DNA of 64,000 nt from Crossaster papposus (GCA_037893245.1 JBAIAA010000605.1:682001-746000), one strand, 5' to 3'; positions 26,258-38,155 are shown, counted from the stretch's first letter. The notes: generated by a model from the sequence alone, not told the origin. Made by a program: numbers and translations.

Positions 26258-26753
26258 TCTAGTCTGCTAAACACAAAGGGGGAAGCACATCAACCACGAC
26301 ACGTTCTAAGAAATATTGATTATGTGTTCATACATATTCACAGGCCTGTAAAATTACATGCACTTGAGTGTTAAGGATTTGCATGCATTGAGCAACGTCA
26401 TATCATTAATACATTAATATTGCTGAACCCTTTCAAATCTATCTGTGTGAAATCGCCATCAATAACACTGTTGCATTGGAGTTGAGGTATTAAGGAGAGG
26501 TCTAATTTTAAAACCAATGCAGACTAAAATTCACAAACAATACAACCAGTTTTTGTGGGTGGGTAATGCTTTCTAAAAATGAAAAATATATAATATATAT
26601 ATTTTTGTTTTCATTCTGTACTGGAGCAGCTTGTGTTGTACTGTAGTGTAGTCAGATGTGCTGAAAAAGGTGTGCTCTTTAACGCTGGGCATCAGTCGGT
26701 ATTAAACAACTGAAGATGATGTTGCCTAAACGTTTCATATTTGGCTTGATAAG

Positions 26754-26989
26754 CGGTAATGAGGGGTGTGTGGCCTCCATCAGAGGGGCCGGTCCACCTG
26801 CATGGATCCAGAGGGGTGGCAAATGCTACATAAAGGCACTTGAGAAACTTCCTTGGCCTGAGGCAAAACAGGAGTGCATCAAGAAGGGGAGTGTATTGGT
26901 CACACCACAGTCTGAAGAGGAAACTGATTTCCTTCTGAAGTACACGACTGGCAACTATTGGATCGATTGTACTGATGCACAATCTGAAG
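26754..26989 (+). CDS. C-type lectin domain, first-half exon, unit 4 (open)
   Basis: 236 nt, open. Distinctive residues are LPWPEAKQEC and NYWIDCTDAQ; Gly replaces the Cys before PPAW. The short upstream form is used (GATAAG directly before CGGTAATG), and the donor GTTAGT is at 26990. It is the closest relative of unit 2. Confidence 0.7.
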
Positions 26990-26998
26990 GTTAGTTAT

Positions 26999-28220
26999 AA
27001 GAGAATGCTTTATTGACACCGGTTAAACATGTGCAACACAAATGGTGAAGATCTGTTGAAACAGAGATCCAAGAAAAAATAAGATATTATTCTCTGTGCT
27101 GAGTGCCAGGGATTTTTTGCAAGGCACTATTTTTGGAGCCACAGAAAGCACTGCTTGGTTGACTGTGCAATTCCTTCAAAGTCCTAACCAAGCTCCTTTA
27201 CGGAAGGGTCTTTACACAGCGTGAACGAGGACTTTTAGAAAAAGGATCTTGATGAGATTCAAAGAAGATAACTTTTGAAACCTATGTAGGACAGATGAAA
27301 CAATTATCCTTGTTGGTCAGAGAGCTGCTGGAAGCCATCATTACCAGTTTAACATCCACAGAGAAGAGTGAAATAACATTTGGGATGAAGAAAAACAATT
27401 GTCAAGGCATTCTTCCTTATTAAAAATGAATATGCTCGTAGAGGTAGAGAGCCAGCTCGACTGCTCTTAACCAGTTCGCGCCGGATGACGTATATAAACG
27501 CAAAAATTTCCCCAGATTCAAAACGGATGACGCATAAACACGCCAAGTTCAAGTTCGGAAATGTATGTCAGCAGCAGGCAAGGCCAGAAATGCGTGGGTG
27601 TGCTTCCCGGCACTATCAGCCTGAACACGCTTCGGATTGAGTTTCGTTAAAAATAATCCCGCCCGTGGGCTCGGCGATGTTAAAATAATCCCGGCGCGAA
27701 CTGGTTAACTGAATGGAAGGATGCCAACAATTATGCGTGGTTGAACCAACAAGTACAAGCTAAACTTGACGATGTGGAAAGAAAACTGTTCAAGGACACA
27801 AAAGTAACCTTCCAGGGAACGATCATCTCGTGCCAGTGATTGTACCAAAAAACTGTATGCCTGCAATGAACAGGCTAGCTGATAATGAAACCAGGGAGAG
27901 AGCTTCTGTGCTTGAAAATAATCCCTACATGTTCCCTTGCATTTGAGGGAGTCCTTATCATAATGGAGGGTGGCACTGCATACATCACGTGTGTTCCATG
28001 GTAGAGGATTTAGAGGCAAAGAATCTTCTCATAGCCACAAAATTGCGCCATCGCATCAGCACTTTGTATGGATGTTTCCGAGGATGAACGAGGGTCCTTT
28101 TACAAGCACATGGGGCACTCCAGCTCTGTGAATGCTGCCACCTATCAAACGCCAAAGGCTGAGAGTAAAATAACTGTAATTGGTCGGAGGCTGCAATATA
28201 TGGAAGGAGGTTTGTATTGA
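26999..28220 (+). pseudogene. Recombinase-like remnant, unit 4, with MITE insertion
   Basis: It has the same central deletion and the same MITE position as unit 3. An extra TGA replaces CAA in the FPCIQG motif (about 27945), shared with unit 8. The 3' end, with the GHSS and TYQTP boxes, runs to 28218-28220. Confidence 0.65.
27471..27704. mobile_element. piggyBac-type MITE (family A), copy shared with unit 3
   Basis: 234 bp between TTAA at 27467-27470 and 27705-27708, at exactly the homologous site and in the same orientation as the 25508 copy. It was therefore inherited by unit duplication, not by a new insertion. Confidence 0.92.
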
Positions 28221-28565
28221 TCTAGTCTGGTGAATTTATTTATACTAAACACAAAGGGGGAAGCACATCAACCACGACACGTTCTAAGAAATATTCATTA
28301 TGTGTTTATACATATTCGCAGGCCTGTAAAATTACATGCATTTCAGTGTTAAGGATTTGCATGCATTTAGCAATGTCATATCATCAATACATTAATATTG
28401 CTGAACCCTTTCGAATCTATCTGTGTGAAATCGCCATCAATAACACTGTTGCATTGGAGTTGAGGTAAAGGAGAGGTCTCATTTTAAAACCAATGCAGAC
28501 TAAAATTCTTAAACAATACAACCAGTTTTTGTGGGTGGGTAATGCTTTCTAAAAATGAAAAAAAT

Positions 28566-29220
28566 CACCAATTAACCCTAAAACAAGATCCACAAGATCG
28601 GAAAGCTGAGACGCTACTTAGACCAAAGTACCACTGAACGTCTGGTTCATGCATCCACTACTTCTCACCTTGACTACTGTAACAGTCTTTACATCAACCT
28701 TCCTCAATCCCACATTGCTCCCCTCCAACGAATACAGAACTCAGCAGCCCGTCTAGTTTCTCGCACAAAGAAATCAGATCATATCACCCCCGTTCTGTGC
28801 TCCTTACACTGGCTCCCTATATCTCAAAGGATCCAGTTTAAAGTTCTTACTCTTGTTTACAAAGCTAAATATGGCCTAGCTCCTAAATATATCTCAGAAT
28901 TACTTATTCCCAAAAAGCAACAATTGTCTCGTGTTCTTCGATCATCGTCTATCGTCCACCTAGAATTCAACACTGGTCCTATCCCCCGCACTCGCTACGG
29001 AAAACACGCCTTCTCAATTGCCGCACCTACTCTCTGGAATAACCTTCCCGTCCATATCCGTGCCTCCACTACACTGGACTCATTTAAGACTGAACTCAAA
29101 ACCCACTTATTTAGATCAATCTAAGCATGTTTATAGTTTAAGCTATACTATCTCACTCATCAGCGCTTAGAAACCCTGTATTAAGCGCTTTATAAATGCA
29201 AGCTATTATTATTATTATTA
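28566..29220 (+). mobile_element. CR1/L2-type LINE 3' end inside the array (copy 1)
   Basis: 655 bp. On the plus strand it encodes the C-terminal end of a non-LTR reverse transcriptase: LQRIQNSAARLVS, LHWLPISQRIQFKVL, TRYGKHAFSIAAPTLWNNLP, then FKTELKTHLFRSI and a stop. It finishes with AAGCGCTTTATAAATGCAAGC and an (ATT)n tail, as CR1/L2-type elements do. An 85-bp stretch of array spacer (28481-28565) is repeated right after the tail (29221-29305), an unusually long flanking duplication. It is 5'-truncated, and frames before the C-terminal piece are broken. Confidence 0.85.
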
Positions 29221-29496
29221 ATTTTAAAACCAATGCAGACTAAAATTCACAAACAATACAACAAGTTTTTGTGGGTGGGTAATGCTTTCTAAAAATGAAA
29301 AAAATATAATATATATATTTTTGTTTTCATTCCGTACTGGAGCAGCTTGTGTTGTACTGTAGTGTAGTCAGATGTGCTGAAAAATGTGTGCTCTTTAACA
29401 CTGGGCAGCAGTTGGTAATAATCAACTGCAGATGATGGTGCCTAAACGTTTCATAGTTGGCTTGATAAGCTTTCGTCTCATGATCAGATGCACTAG

Positions 29497-29731
29497 CGGT
29501 AATGGGGGTGTGTGGCCTCCATCAGAGGGGCCGGTCCACCTGCATGGATCCAGAGGGGTGACAAATGCTACAAAAAGGCACTCGAGAAACTTCCATGGAA
29601 TGAGGCAAAAAAAGAATGTATCAAGAAGGGGAGTGTATTGGTCACACCACAGTCGGAAGAGGAAACTGATTTCCTTCTGAAGTACACGACTGGCAACTTT
29701 TGGATTTCGTGTACTGATGCACAATCTGAAG
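29497..29731 (+). pseudogene. CTLD half-exon, unit 5 (1-bp deletion)
   Basis: 235 nt: one G is lost from the G-run in GGTAATGGGGGG (about 29507), shifting the frame just after the exon start. The rest is intact and reads DKCYKKAL, LPWNEAKKEC and NFWISCTDAQ. The donor GTTAGT at 29732 is intact, and the long upstream form is present. Confidence 0.8.
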
Positions 29732-30828
29732 GTTAGTTATAAGAGAATGCTTTATTGACACCGGTTAAACATGTGCAACACAAATGGTGAAGATCTGTTG
29801 AAACAGAGATCCAAGAACAAATAAGATATTATTCTCTGTGCTGAGTCCTAGGGATTTTTTGCAAGGCACTATTTTTGGAGCCACAGAAAGCACTGCTTGG
29901 TTGACTGTGCAATTCCTTTAACCCTACTACCACCCCAAACCCATCAAACTCAAACAGCCGGCTCTGCTAGGTTTTGGCAGGTTTAGTACCAAACCATAAC
30001 AACTTGTTGTTGGACTTTGTTTGACTCAGTACTATAAAGGTCCAGAGAGACCCTGTTGAATTCTGTGAGGTTCAGGACAGAAAGGCACGAGACTTGTTAA
30101 ATGTTGGAGTTTGGGGGAGTGCACTGGCATTTATTCGTGGGTGAATTCACGGCTGGTTAATAGCACATGTTGCTGGTCAGCTCTATACTGTACATGTACA
30201 CGTATGTATGTAGTTTGGGGGAGTTAAAAGGCATTTCTTCGTGGGTATGCTCACCCATGGTCCCTGGCACAGTTCCTGGTCAAATGTAAATGTACACGTA
30301 TGTTGGAGTTTGGGGGAGTTAACAGGCATTTCTTTGTGGGTATGCTTACCCATGGTCTCAAACACAGTTCCTGGTCAAATGGAAATGTACATGTTGGAAT
30401 TTGGGAGTTCACAGGGAGTTCAGTGCAGTGATGAAGTGTAGTATGTGTTTGAGTGGGGACACACAAGGGCAAGGTCAAGGGGTCATAGAGCAAGGGTACT
30501 ACTGGGGCAATGCTTGTGTTGGCTATACAATATGCACGTCCAGGCCACCACAATTTGAATACAAATGCAGCACTGGTGAAAGTATGCGACTCTTCCATTC
30601 AGCCACAGGTGGGATGTTACAGCTTTTTAGGTGACAATAAGCATAATAACAATTTACATAAATTATTCAATATGATATATATAGATGATATCTGAAAAGG
30701 TAAGTATTATGTAAGTATTAGGTAACATTAGACAATATTTCCATAACAATAACAGAGTTTCCTATAAATATGAGTGAATCATGAGTTTCGCCCCCAGTCT
30801 CAATTTAATTTGAGAGCATCCAGTCAAT

Positions 30829-31749
30829 ATGACTATAAGAGAAATGCAAAATTTGCAACAAAGTTTGACAAGTCAGGAGCGAGAGACTTTCTTTGAGAAA
30901 GTTATGGGCACGTCAAAGAAAAAAACCCGTGATCGTGGAGAGAGTTCGGAAGTTGCTGCTGTAAAGCATGGCAGTCCAAAAGGAAAGAAGGACCGAGGGA
31001 AAAACCAGGGGAAAGGAAAGAGTAAAGCGCCGCAACAGAAAAGAAGTGATGCCAGTTTCACTGCTCTTCAACTGCAGCATGAAAATGAGGAGCTTAGGGC
31101 AGCCCTAAGAGCCAGTGCGAAAGAGGCCGGCATACGAATGGGAAGGAGTTACAGGGCTCTTGTGGACACCTCTGACAGTGAGGAAGAAGAATTTCTTGAC
31201 AAAGCAGTAGAAAGTTCTCCACCCTGCTTGGCATCCGATGAACAGGTAATGGAGAGCACCGATAGTCTGCCCACAGAGGAGGAGGATGACAGTGGTGCCA
31301 CCTCGCCTCCACGTCAAGCTAAAAAGCACAAGAAAAGCAAAAGAAAGAAGTTGGGTAGGATGGAAAGCGGAGTCTCTAGTTTGGCCACAGAAGAGAGTGA
31401 TGCCACCCCTCCACCACCAAAACGGGCCAAGAAAGGAAAAAAGCAGGATACCAAGAAAAACCTGCCTTCCAGCTCTGGCGATGACCAGGCCATTCCGTCC
31501 ACTGAGCAGAGCGATGTCACCCCTCCACCACCAAAACGAGCCAAGAAAGGAAAGAAGAAGACAAAGAAATACCTGCCTGTCGGCTCCGACGATGACCCGG
31601 ACCCCCCATCTGCCTACCAACCAGACCACACCCCGGATGAGCACGGCTGGACCCGTACCCTGGACGATGTCCCTGCCCACACCTTCAAGGGAAAAAAGCC
31701 CTCAGGCCCAACATTCAAAAAAAAAATGAGGCCATCGGCTACTTTCTGA
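30829..31749 (+). CDS. piggyBac N-terminal Lys-rich region (306 codons)
   Basis: The open frame starts at ATG 30829. It is strongly charged and contains about three imperfect repeats of roughly 35-40 residues around TPPPPKRAKKGKK (residues about 160-270), separated by acidic Ser/Asp stretches such as DTSDSEEEE. It is likely the disordered N-terminal part of the same transposase: the DDE part continues immediately but in another frame, after an A-run at about 31718-31727. In the third frame the join reads NEAIGYFLKFFPLALFISIV, the usual start of a piggyBac transposase domain. Slippage in the A-run would explain the shift. Confidence 0.6.
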   Translation: MTIREMQNLQQSLTSQERETFFEKVMGTSKKKTRDRGESSEVAAVKHGSPKGKKDRGKNQGKGKSKAPQQKRSDASFTALQLQHENEELRAALRASAKEAGIRMGRSYRALVDTSDSEEEEFLDKAVESSPPCLASDEQVMESTDSLPTEEEDDSGATSPPRQAKKHKKSKRKKLGRMESGVSSLATEESDATPPPPKRAKKGKKQDTKKNLPSSSGDDQAIPSTEQSDVTPPPPKRAKKGKKKTKKYLPVGSDDDPDPPSAYQPDHTPDEHGWTRTLDDVPAHTFKGKKPSGPTFKKKMRPSATF

Positions 31750-32611
31750 AGTTTTTTCCACTGGCCCTCTTCATTAGCATAGTGAAGTGGACCAACAGGA
31801 ACCTGGGTGTAAATCATATAAAACAGACAACTCTTCCAGAAATACGGGCATGGTTTGGCATCCACATCTTGATGGGGCTGGTGAAGATTGCCAACTACAA
31901 GGGCTACTGGTCTTCACAACCCGGCCTCAGAAACCATCTGGTGTCATCAACCATGAGTAGAAACAGGTTTGACACCCTAAATCAGCACCTGGCTTGCAAT
32001 GATCCGGCCAAGGATCTTGACCTCATCAGAGACAAGGGGAAACGCTACCTCGCTAAAAAAAAACGTCCCTTGTACCCCCTTCAGCCCCTGTGGGATAAAG
32101 TTCTAAAAAGATGTAGAAAAAACTACCATCCTTGTCGTGAGCTGGCCATTGATGAAGCTATGATCCGTACAGAGGATTCAAGGCCAGTGTGCGTAAGTTC
32201 TTCATGCCAATGAAGCCAATCCGAGTTGGCTTCAAGATCTACGCCCTGGCCGAATCAGCAACTGGTGCCATCATCAACTTCATCACACATCCCACTGGAC
32301 CCAAGCAGACAAAGATGGTAGACATTGCCACGCAAGTGGCCAAACACCACTTGGACATCTACCATCACATTTTCACGGACAAACTGTACACATCGATAGC
32401 CCTTGCCCGCAGACTACTTGCTCGACGCACATATCTGACAGGAGCTGTCAAAGGCAACAGCAAGGGTCTGCCTCAAGACTTCACCACTAAGAACACCAAC
32501 CCCCACAGGCACAAAATCAAGCGGATGAACCGCACAAAGAGAGGCACCTTCTACAGCAGACATTTTGTTAGGTTTGGTACAATCCCTTCCCAATCACTTG
32601 ACAATACATAG
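31720..32611 (+). pseudogene. piggyBac (DDE_Tnp_1_7-type) transposase, frameshifted and truncated
   Basis: The part to about 32190 reads ...WTNRNLG, EIRAWFGIHILMGLVK, RNRFDTLNQHL and LAIDEAMI, the last carrying the first catalytic Asp. A one-base shift near 32185 leads to a second part with FMPMKPIRVGFKIYALAES, HHIFTDKLYTS (second catalytic Asp) and GAVKGNSKGLP. The frame then stops at 32609-32611 without the third catalytic Asp region or the Cys-rich tail. The break lies at GTTAGGTTTGGTA, a motif that also occurs in the subterminal repeats, suggesting internal deletion by recombination between them. The enzyme is not functional as it stands. Confidence 0.8.
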
Positions 32612-32971
32612 ACCCATCTGTACCAAACCTGCCAAACCCCAACAGTTGGAGTTTGGCAGGTTCAGTACTGTTGCCCCAGCACACCCTGTTGGAGTTTGGC
32701 AGGTTCAGTACCAGCTCCTACCAAACCTGTGTGCAGCTGTTGAAGTTTGTTAGGTTTGGTATGCTTTCTAGTGCGGGAGCCTAGGGGGTTAGGGTTAAAG
32801 TCCTAACCAAGCTCCTTTACGGAAGGGTCTTTACACAGCGTGAACAAGGACTTTTAGAGAAAAGATCTTGATGAGATTCAAAGAAGATAACTTTTTAAAC
32901 CTATGTAGGACAGATGAAACAATCATCCTTGTTGGTCAGAGAGCTGCTGGAAGCCATCATCACCAGTTTAA

Positions 32972-33199
32972 CCAGTTCGCGCCGGGATTATTTTAACATC
33001 GCCGAGCCCACGGGCGGGATTATTTTTAACGAAACTCAATCCGAAGCGTGTTCAGGCTGCCGGGAAGCACACCCACGCATTTCCGGCCTTGCCCGCTGCT
33101 GACATACATTTCCGAACTTGAACTTGGCGTGTTTATGCGTCATCCGTTTTGAATCTGGGGAAATTTTTGCGTTTATATACGTCATCCGGCGCGAACTGG
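32972..33199. mobile_element. piggyBac-type MITE (family A), inverted, independent insertion
   Basis: 228 bp, in the opposite orientation to the copies at 25508 and 27471, between TTAA at 32968-32971 and 33200-33203. The target is the AGTTTAACATCC site of the recombinase remnant, empty in the other units. It is therefore a separate insertion event. Confidence 0.9.
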
Positions 33200-33352
33200 T
33201 TAACATCCACAGAGAAGATTGAATTAAATCTGGGGTGAAGATGGCAGTCTTCTGTCTGCTTAAGAGAATGGCAAAAATTGTCAAGGCGACCTTGCTTATT
33301 AAAAATGAAGATGAAAAGGCAAGAGAAGTTGACAATTTTGTGCATGTCTTAA

Positions 33353-33572
33353 GCCGCGTTCGCATTGGACTTAATATTGTCAAATGTTACGGTAGTGATT
33401 GTCAAAGTTCACGGAGTTAAATCCTCCGCTAGAAGCTTGGGTCTGTAGATCTTACTGTTGCGGAGGGTAAAATGGACAATTTGACAATGTTACCGCCTGT
33501 CCGCATTGGATTTAATTTGGTTATTAAAGTTCTCCGTAGGTTTTACCAAAAAAAGTCCAATGCGAACGCGGC
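33353..33572. mobile_element. Harbinger-like MITE (TTA duplication)
   Basis: 220 bp with near-perfect inverted ends GCCGCGTTCGCATTGGACTT and AAGTCCAATGCGAACGCGGC, inserted in the CATGTCTTAGACATC stretch of unit 5. A TTA lies on both sides (33349-33351, 33573-33575), allowing one unmatched base. A 3-bp TWA duplication suggests PIF/Harbinger. Confidence 0.75.
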
Positions 33573-34820
33573 TTACGACATCAACAAAATCTTTGTGTTT
33601 GGGAATGCCACGTACATACTGAACAAAAATCATCAGATCAACTTAAGAAGACCAAACAACTTGCCCCTAGAGTCAGACGTGAAAAAGTTACGAGAATTCA
33701 CTATACGTGAAATAGAGATCCTGGCTTCGTTTGACAACTTGTGTAGTCAAGAATTTGTGAAACTGAGATTTAACAGCTAGTCAAATAACATTATTTAAGC
33801 TCGTAGAGGTGGAGAGCCAGCTCAATTGCTCTTAACTGAATGGAAGGATGCCAACAATTATGTGTGGTTGAACTAACGAGTACAAGCTAAACTTGACAAT
33901 GTGGAAAGAAAACTGTTTAAGGACACAAAAGTAACCTTCCAGGGAACGATCATCTCGTGCCAGTGATTGTACCCAAAAAATGTATGTCTGCAATGAACAG
34001 GCTAGCTGATAATGAAACCAGGGAGAAAGCTTCTGTGCTTGAAAATAATCCCTACATGTTCCCTTGCATTCAAGGGAGTCCTTATCATGTTGGAGGGTGG
34101 CACTGCATCCATCACGTGTGTTCCATGGTAGAGGATTTAGAGGCAAAGAATCTCCTCATAGCCACAAAATTGCGCCATCGCATCAGCACTTTGTATGGAT
34201 GTTTCTGAGGATGAACGAGGGTCCTTTTACAAGCACATGGGGCACTCCAGCTCTGTGAATGCTGCCACCTATCAAACGCCAATGGCCGAGAGTAAAATAA
34301 CTGTAATTGGTCGGAGGCTGCAATATATGGAAGGTGGTTTGTATTGATCTAGTCTGCTAAACACAAAGGGGGAAGCACATAAACCAAGACACGTTCTAAG
34401 AAATATTGATTATGTGTTCATACATATTCACAGGCCTGTAAAATTACATGCACTTGAGTGTTAAGGATTTGCATGCATTTAGCAACGTCAGCTCATTAAT
34501 CCATAATTTTGCTGAACCCTTTCGAAAATATCTGTGTGAAATCGCCATCAATAACACAGTTGCATTTGAGTTGAGGTAAAGGAGAGGTCTAATTTTAAAA
34601 CCAATGCAGACTAAAATTCACAAACAATACAACCAGTTTTTGTGGGTGGGTAATGCTTTCTAAAAATGAAAAAAATATAATATATAAATTTTTGTTTTCA
34701 TGTTGTACTGTAGTGTAGTCAGATGTGCTGAAAAAGGTGTGCTCTTTAACGCTGGGCATCAGTCGGTAATAAACAACTGAAGATGATGTTGCCTAAACGT
34801 CTCATATTTGGCTTGATAAG

Positions 34821-35056
34821 CGGTAATGGGGGGTGTGTGGCCTCCATCAGAGGGGCCGGTCCACCTGCATGGATCCAGAGGGGTGACAAATGCTACATAA
34901 AGGCACTTGAGAAACTTCCTTGGAATGAGGCAAAACAGGAGTGCATCAAGAAGGGGAGTGTATTGGTCACACCACAGTCTGAAAAGGAAACTGATTTCCT
35001 TCTGAAGTACACGACTGGCAACTTTTGGATCGATTGTACTGATGCACAATCTGAAG
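34821..35056 (+). CDS. C-type lectin domain, first-half exon, unit 6 (open)
   Basis: 236 nt, open, short upstream form, donor at 35057. It differs from unit 4 at RGDKCY, LPWNEAKQEC, SEKETDF (Lys in place of Glu) and NFWIDC. Gly precedes PPAW. Confidence 0.7.
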
Positions 35057-35065
35057 GTTAGTTAT

Positions 35066-36048
35066 AAGAGAATGCTTTATTGACACCGGTTAAACATGTG
35101 CAACACAAATGGTGAAGATCTGTTGAAACAGAGATCCAAGAAAAAATAAGACATTATTCTCTGTGCTGAGTGCCAGGGATTTTTTGCAAGGCACTATTTT
35201 TAGAGCCACAGAAAGCACTGCTTGGTTGACTGTGCAATTCCTTCAAAGTCCTAACCAAGCTCCTTTATGGAAGGGTCTTTACACAGCGTGAACAAGGACT
35301 TTAGAGAAAGGATCTTGATGAGATTCAAAGAAGATAACTTTTGAAACCTATGTAGGACGGATGAAACACTCATCCTTGTTGGTCAGAGAGCTGCTGGAAG
35401 CCATCATCACCAGTTTAACATCCACAGAGAAGAGTGAAATAAAATTTGGGATGAAGAAAAACAATTGTCAAGGCAACCTTCCTTATTAAAAATGAATATG
35501 CTCGTAGAGGTAGAGCCAGCTCGACTGCTCTTAACTGAATGGAAGGATGCCAACAATTATGCGTGGTTGAACCAACAAGTACAAGCTAAACTTGACGATG
35601 TGGGAAAAAAAACTGTTCAAGGACACAAAAGTAACCTTCCAGGGAACGATCATCTCGTGCCAGTGATTGTACCCAAAAAACTGTATGCCTGCAATGAACA
35701 GGTTAGCTGATAATGAAACCAGGGAGAGAGCTTCTGTGCTTGAAAATAATCCCTACATGTTCCCTTGCATTCAAGGGAGTCCTTATCATAATGGAGGGTG
35801 GCACTGCATACATCACGTGTGTTCCATGGTAGAGGATTTAGAGGCAAAGAATCTCCTCATAGCCACAAAATTGCGCCATCGCATCAGCACTTTGTATGGA
35901 TGTTTCTGAGGATGAATGAGGGTCCTTTTACAAGCACATGGGGCACTCCAGCTCTGTGAATGCTGCCACCTATCAAACGCCAATGGCTCAAAGTGAAATA
36001 ACTGTAATTGGTCGGAGGCTGCAATATATGGAAGGAGGTTTGTATTGA
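35066..36048 (+). pseudogene. Recombinase-like remnant, unit 6
   Basis: It carries the central deletion of the 3/4/6/8 subtype but no MITE, so it shows the empty CTCTTAACTG site. A further short loss lies at GGTAGAGCCAGC, and an A-run expansion (GGGAAAAAAAACTG) shifts the frame near 35602. The 3' boxes end at 36046-36048. Confidence 0.65.
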
Positions 36049-36531
36049 TCTAGTCTGCTAAACACAAAGGGGGAAGCACATCAACCACGACATGTTCTAA
36101 GAAATATTGATTATGTGTTCATACATATTCACAGGCCTGTAAAATTACATGCACTTGAGTGTTAAGGATTTGCATGCATTTAGCAACGTCATATCATTAA
36201 TACATTAATATTGCTGAACCCTTAGTCGAATCTATCTGTGTGAAATCGACATCAATAATACTGTTGCATTGGAGTTGAGGTAAAGGAGAGGTCTCATTTT
36301 AAAACCAATGCAGACTAAAATTCACAAACAATACAGCCAGTTTCTAAAAATGAAAAAAATAGAATATATATATTTTTGTTTTCATTCCGTACTGTAGTGT
36401 AGTCAGATGTGCTGAAAAAGGTGTGCTCTTTAACGCTGGGCGGCAGTTGTTAATAAACAACTGCAGATGATGGTGCCTAAACGTTTCATAGTTGGCTTAA
36501 TAAGCTTTCGTCTCATAATCAGATGCGCTAG

Positions 36532-36767
36532 CGGTAATGGGGGGTGTGTGGCCTCCATCGGAGAACCCTGTCCACCTGCATGGATCCAGTGGAGTGACAA
36601 ATGCTACAAAAAGGCACTCGAGAAACTTCCATGGGATGAGGCAAAAAAGGAATGCATCAAGAAGGGGAGTGTATTGGTCACGCCACAGTCTGAAGAGGAA
36701 ACTGAGTTCCTTCTGAAGTACACAACTGGCAACGTTTTGATCGATTGTACTGATGCACAATCTGAAG
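36532..36767 (+). CDS. C-type lectin domain, first-half exon, unit 7 (open)
   Basis: 236 nt, open, long upstream form, donor at 36768. The canonical Cys is present here (GEPCPPAW). It reads QWSDKCYKKAL, LPWDEAKKEC, TEFLLKYTTGN and VLIDCTDAQ, the last replacing the usual Trp-Ile with Leu-Ile. Confidence 0.7.
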
Positions 36768-36776
36768 GTTAGTTGT

Positions 36777-37810
36777 AAGAGAATGCTTTATTGACACCAG
36801 TTAAACATGTGCAACACAAATGGTGAAGATCTGTTGAAGCAGAGCACCAAGAAAAAATAAGATATTTTTCTCTGTGCTGACGAGTGCCATTGATTTTTTG
36901 CAAGGCACTATTTTTAGAGCCACAGAAAGCACTGCTTGGTTGACTGTGCAATTCCTTTAAAGTCCTAACCAAGCTCCTTTACGGAAGGGGCTTTACACAG
37001 CGTGAACAAGGACATTTAGAGAAAGGATCTTGATGAGATTCAAAGAAGATAACATTGGAAACCTATATAGGACGGATGAAACAATCATCCTTGTTGGTCA
37101 GAGACACTTTGATAAAATGAAACAAAAGAGTCGGACGTTAAAAAGCTACGAGAATTCACTATACGTGAAATAGAGATCCTGGCTTCGTTTGACAACTTGT
37201 GTAGTCAAGAATGTATGAAACTCCGAGATTTAAAACAGCTAGTCAAATAACATTAATTAATGCTCGTAGAGGTAGAGAGCCAGCTCGACTGCTCTTAACT
37301 GAATGGAAGGATGCCAACAATTATGTGTGGTTGAACTAACAAGTACAAGCTAAACTTGACGATGTGGAAAGAAAACTGTTCAAGGACACAAAAGTAACCT
37401 TCCAGGGAACGATCATCTCGTGCCAGTGATTGTACCAAAAAAATGTATGCCTGCAATGAACAGGCTAGCTGATAACGAAACCAGGGAGAGAGCTTCTGTG
37501 CTTGAAAATTATCCCTACATGTTCCCTTGCATTCAAGGGAGTCCTTATCATGTTGGAGGGTGGCACTGCATACATCACGTGTGTTCCATGGTAGAGGATT
37601 TAGAGGCAAAGAATCTCCTCATAGCCACAAAATTGCGCCATCGCATCAGCACTTTGTATGGATGTTTCTGAGGATGAACGAGGGTCCTTTTACAAGCACA
37701 TGGGGCACTCCAGCTCTGTGAATGCTGCCACCTATCAAACGCCAAAGGCTGAGAGTAAAATAACTGTAATTGGTCGGAGGCTGCAATATATGGAAGGAGG
37801 TTTGTATTGA
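36777..37810 (+). pseudogene. Recombinase-like remnant, unit 7
   Basis: A different internal deletion is seen here: after TTGGTCAGAGA the sequence jumps to CACTTTGATAAAATGAAAC and then to the DVKKLREFT-coding part (about 37130). Unit 11 has the same arrangement. A TAA follows VWLN (about 37337). The 3' end is at 37808-37810. Confidence 0.65.
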
Positions 37811-38155
37811 TCTAGTCTGGTGAATTTATTTATACTAAACACAAAGGGGAAAGCACATCAACCACGACACGTTCTAAGAAATATGGATTATGTGTTCATA
37901 CATATTCACAGGCCTGTAAAAGTACATGCACTTGAGTGTTAAGGATTTGCATGCATTTAGCAACGTCATATCATTAATACATTAATATTGCTGAACCCTT
38001 TCGAATCTATCTGTGTGAAATCGCCATCAATAACACTGTTGCATTGGAGTTGAGGTAAAGGAGAGGTCTAATTTTAAAACCAATGCAGACTAAAATTCAC
38101 AAACAATACAACCAGTTTTTGTGGGTGGGTAATGCTTTCTAAAAATGAAAAAAAT

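Larger units (their letters stand above)
29922..32794 (+). mobile_element. piggyBac element with decayed transposase
   Basis: Flanked by TTAA (29918-29921 and 32795-32798). It starts CCCTACTACC and ends GGGGTTAGGG, as piggyBac ends do. The uninserted site is visible in unit 7 (CCTTTAAAGTCC). Subterminal GTTTGGCAGGTT(C/T)(A/G)GTA motifs recur at both ends. The interior carries a Lys-rich open frame (30829-31749) and a DDE transposase in two further frames. The second copy of the family at 63624 shares the left end. Confidence 0.88.
29742..34347 (+). pseudogene. Recombinase-like remnant, unit 5, split by three insertions
   Basis: The zinc-finger start lies at about 29830-29915. A piggyBac element then interrupts it at a TTAA (29918). 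The gene resumes at 32799 (GTCCTAACCAAGCTCC), is split again by a family-A MITE (32972-33199) and by a Harbinger-like MITE (33353-33572), and ends at 34345-34347. The DVKKLREFT block (about 33675) is retained, unlike in units 3, 4, 6 and 8. In-frame stops flank the Arg box (about 33778 and 33796). Confidence 0.65.
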
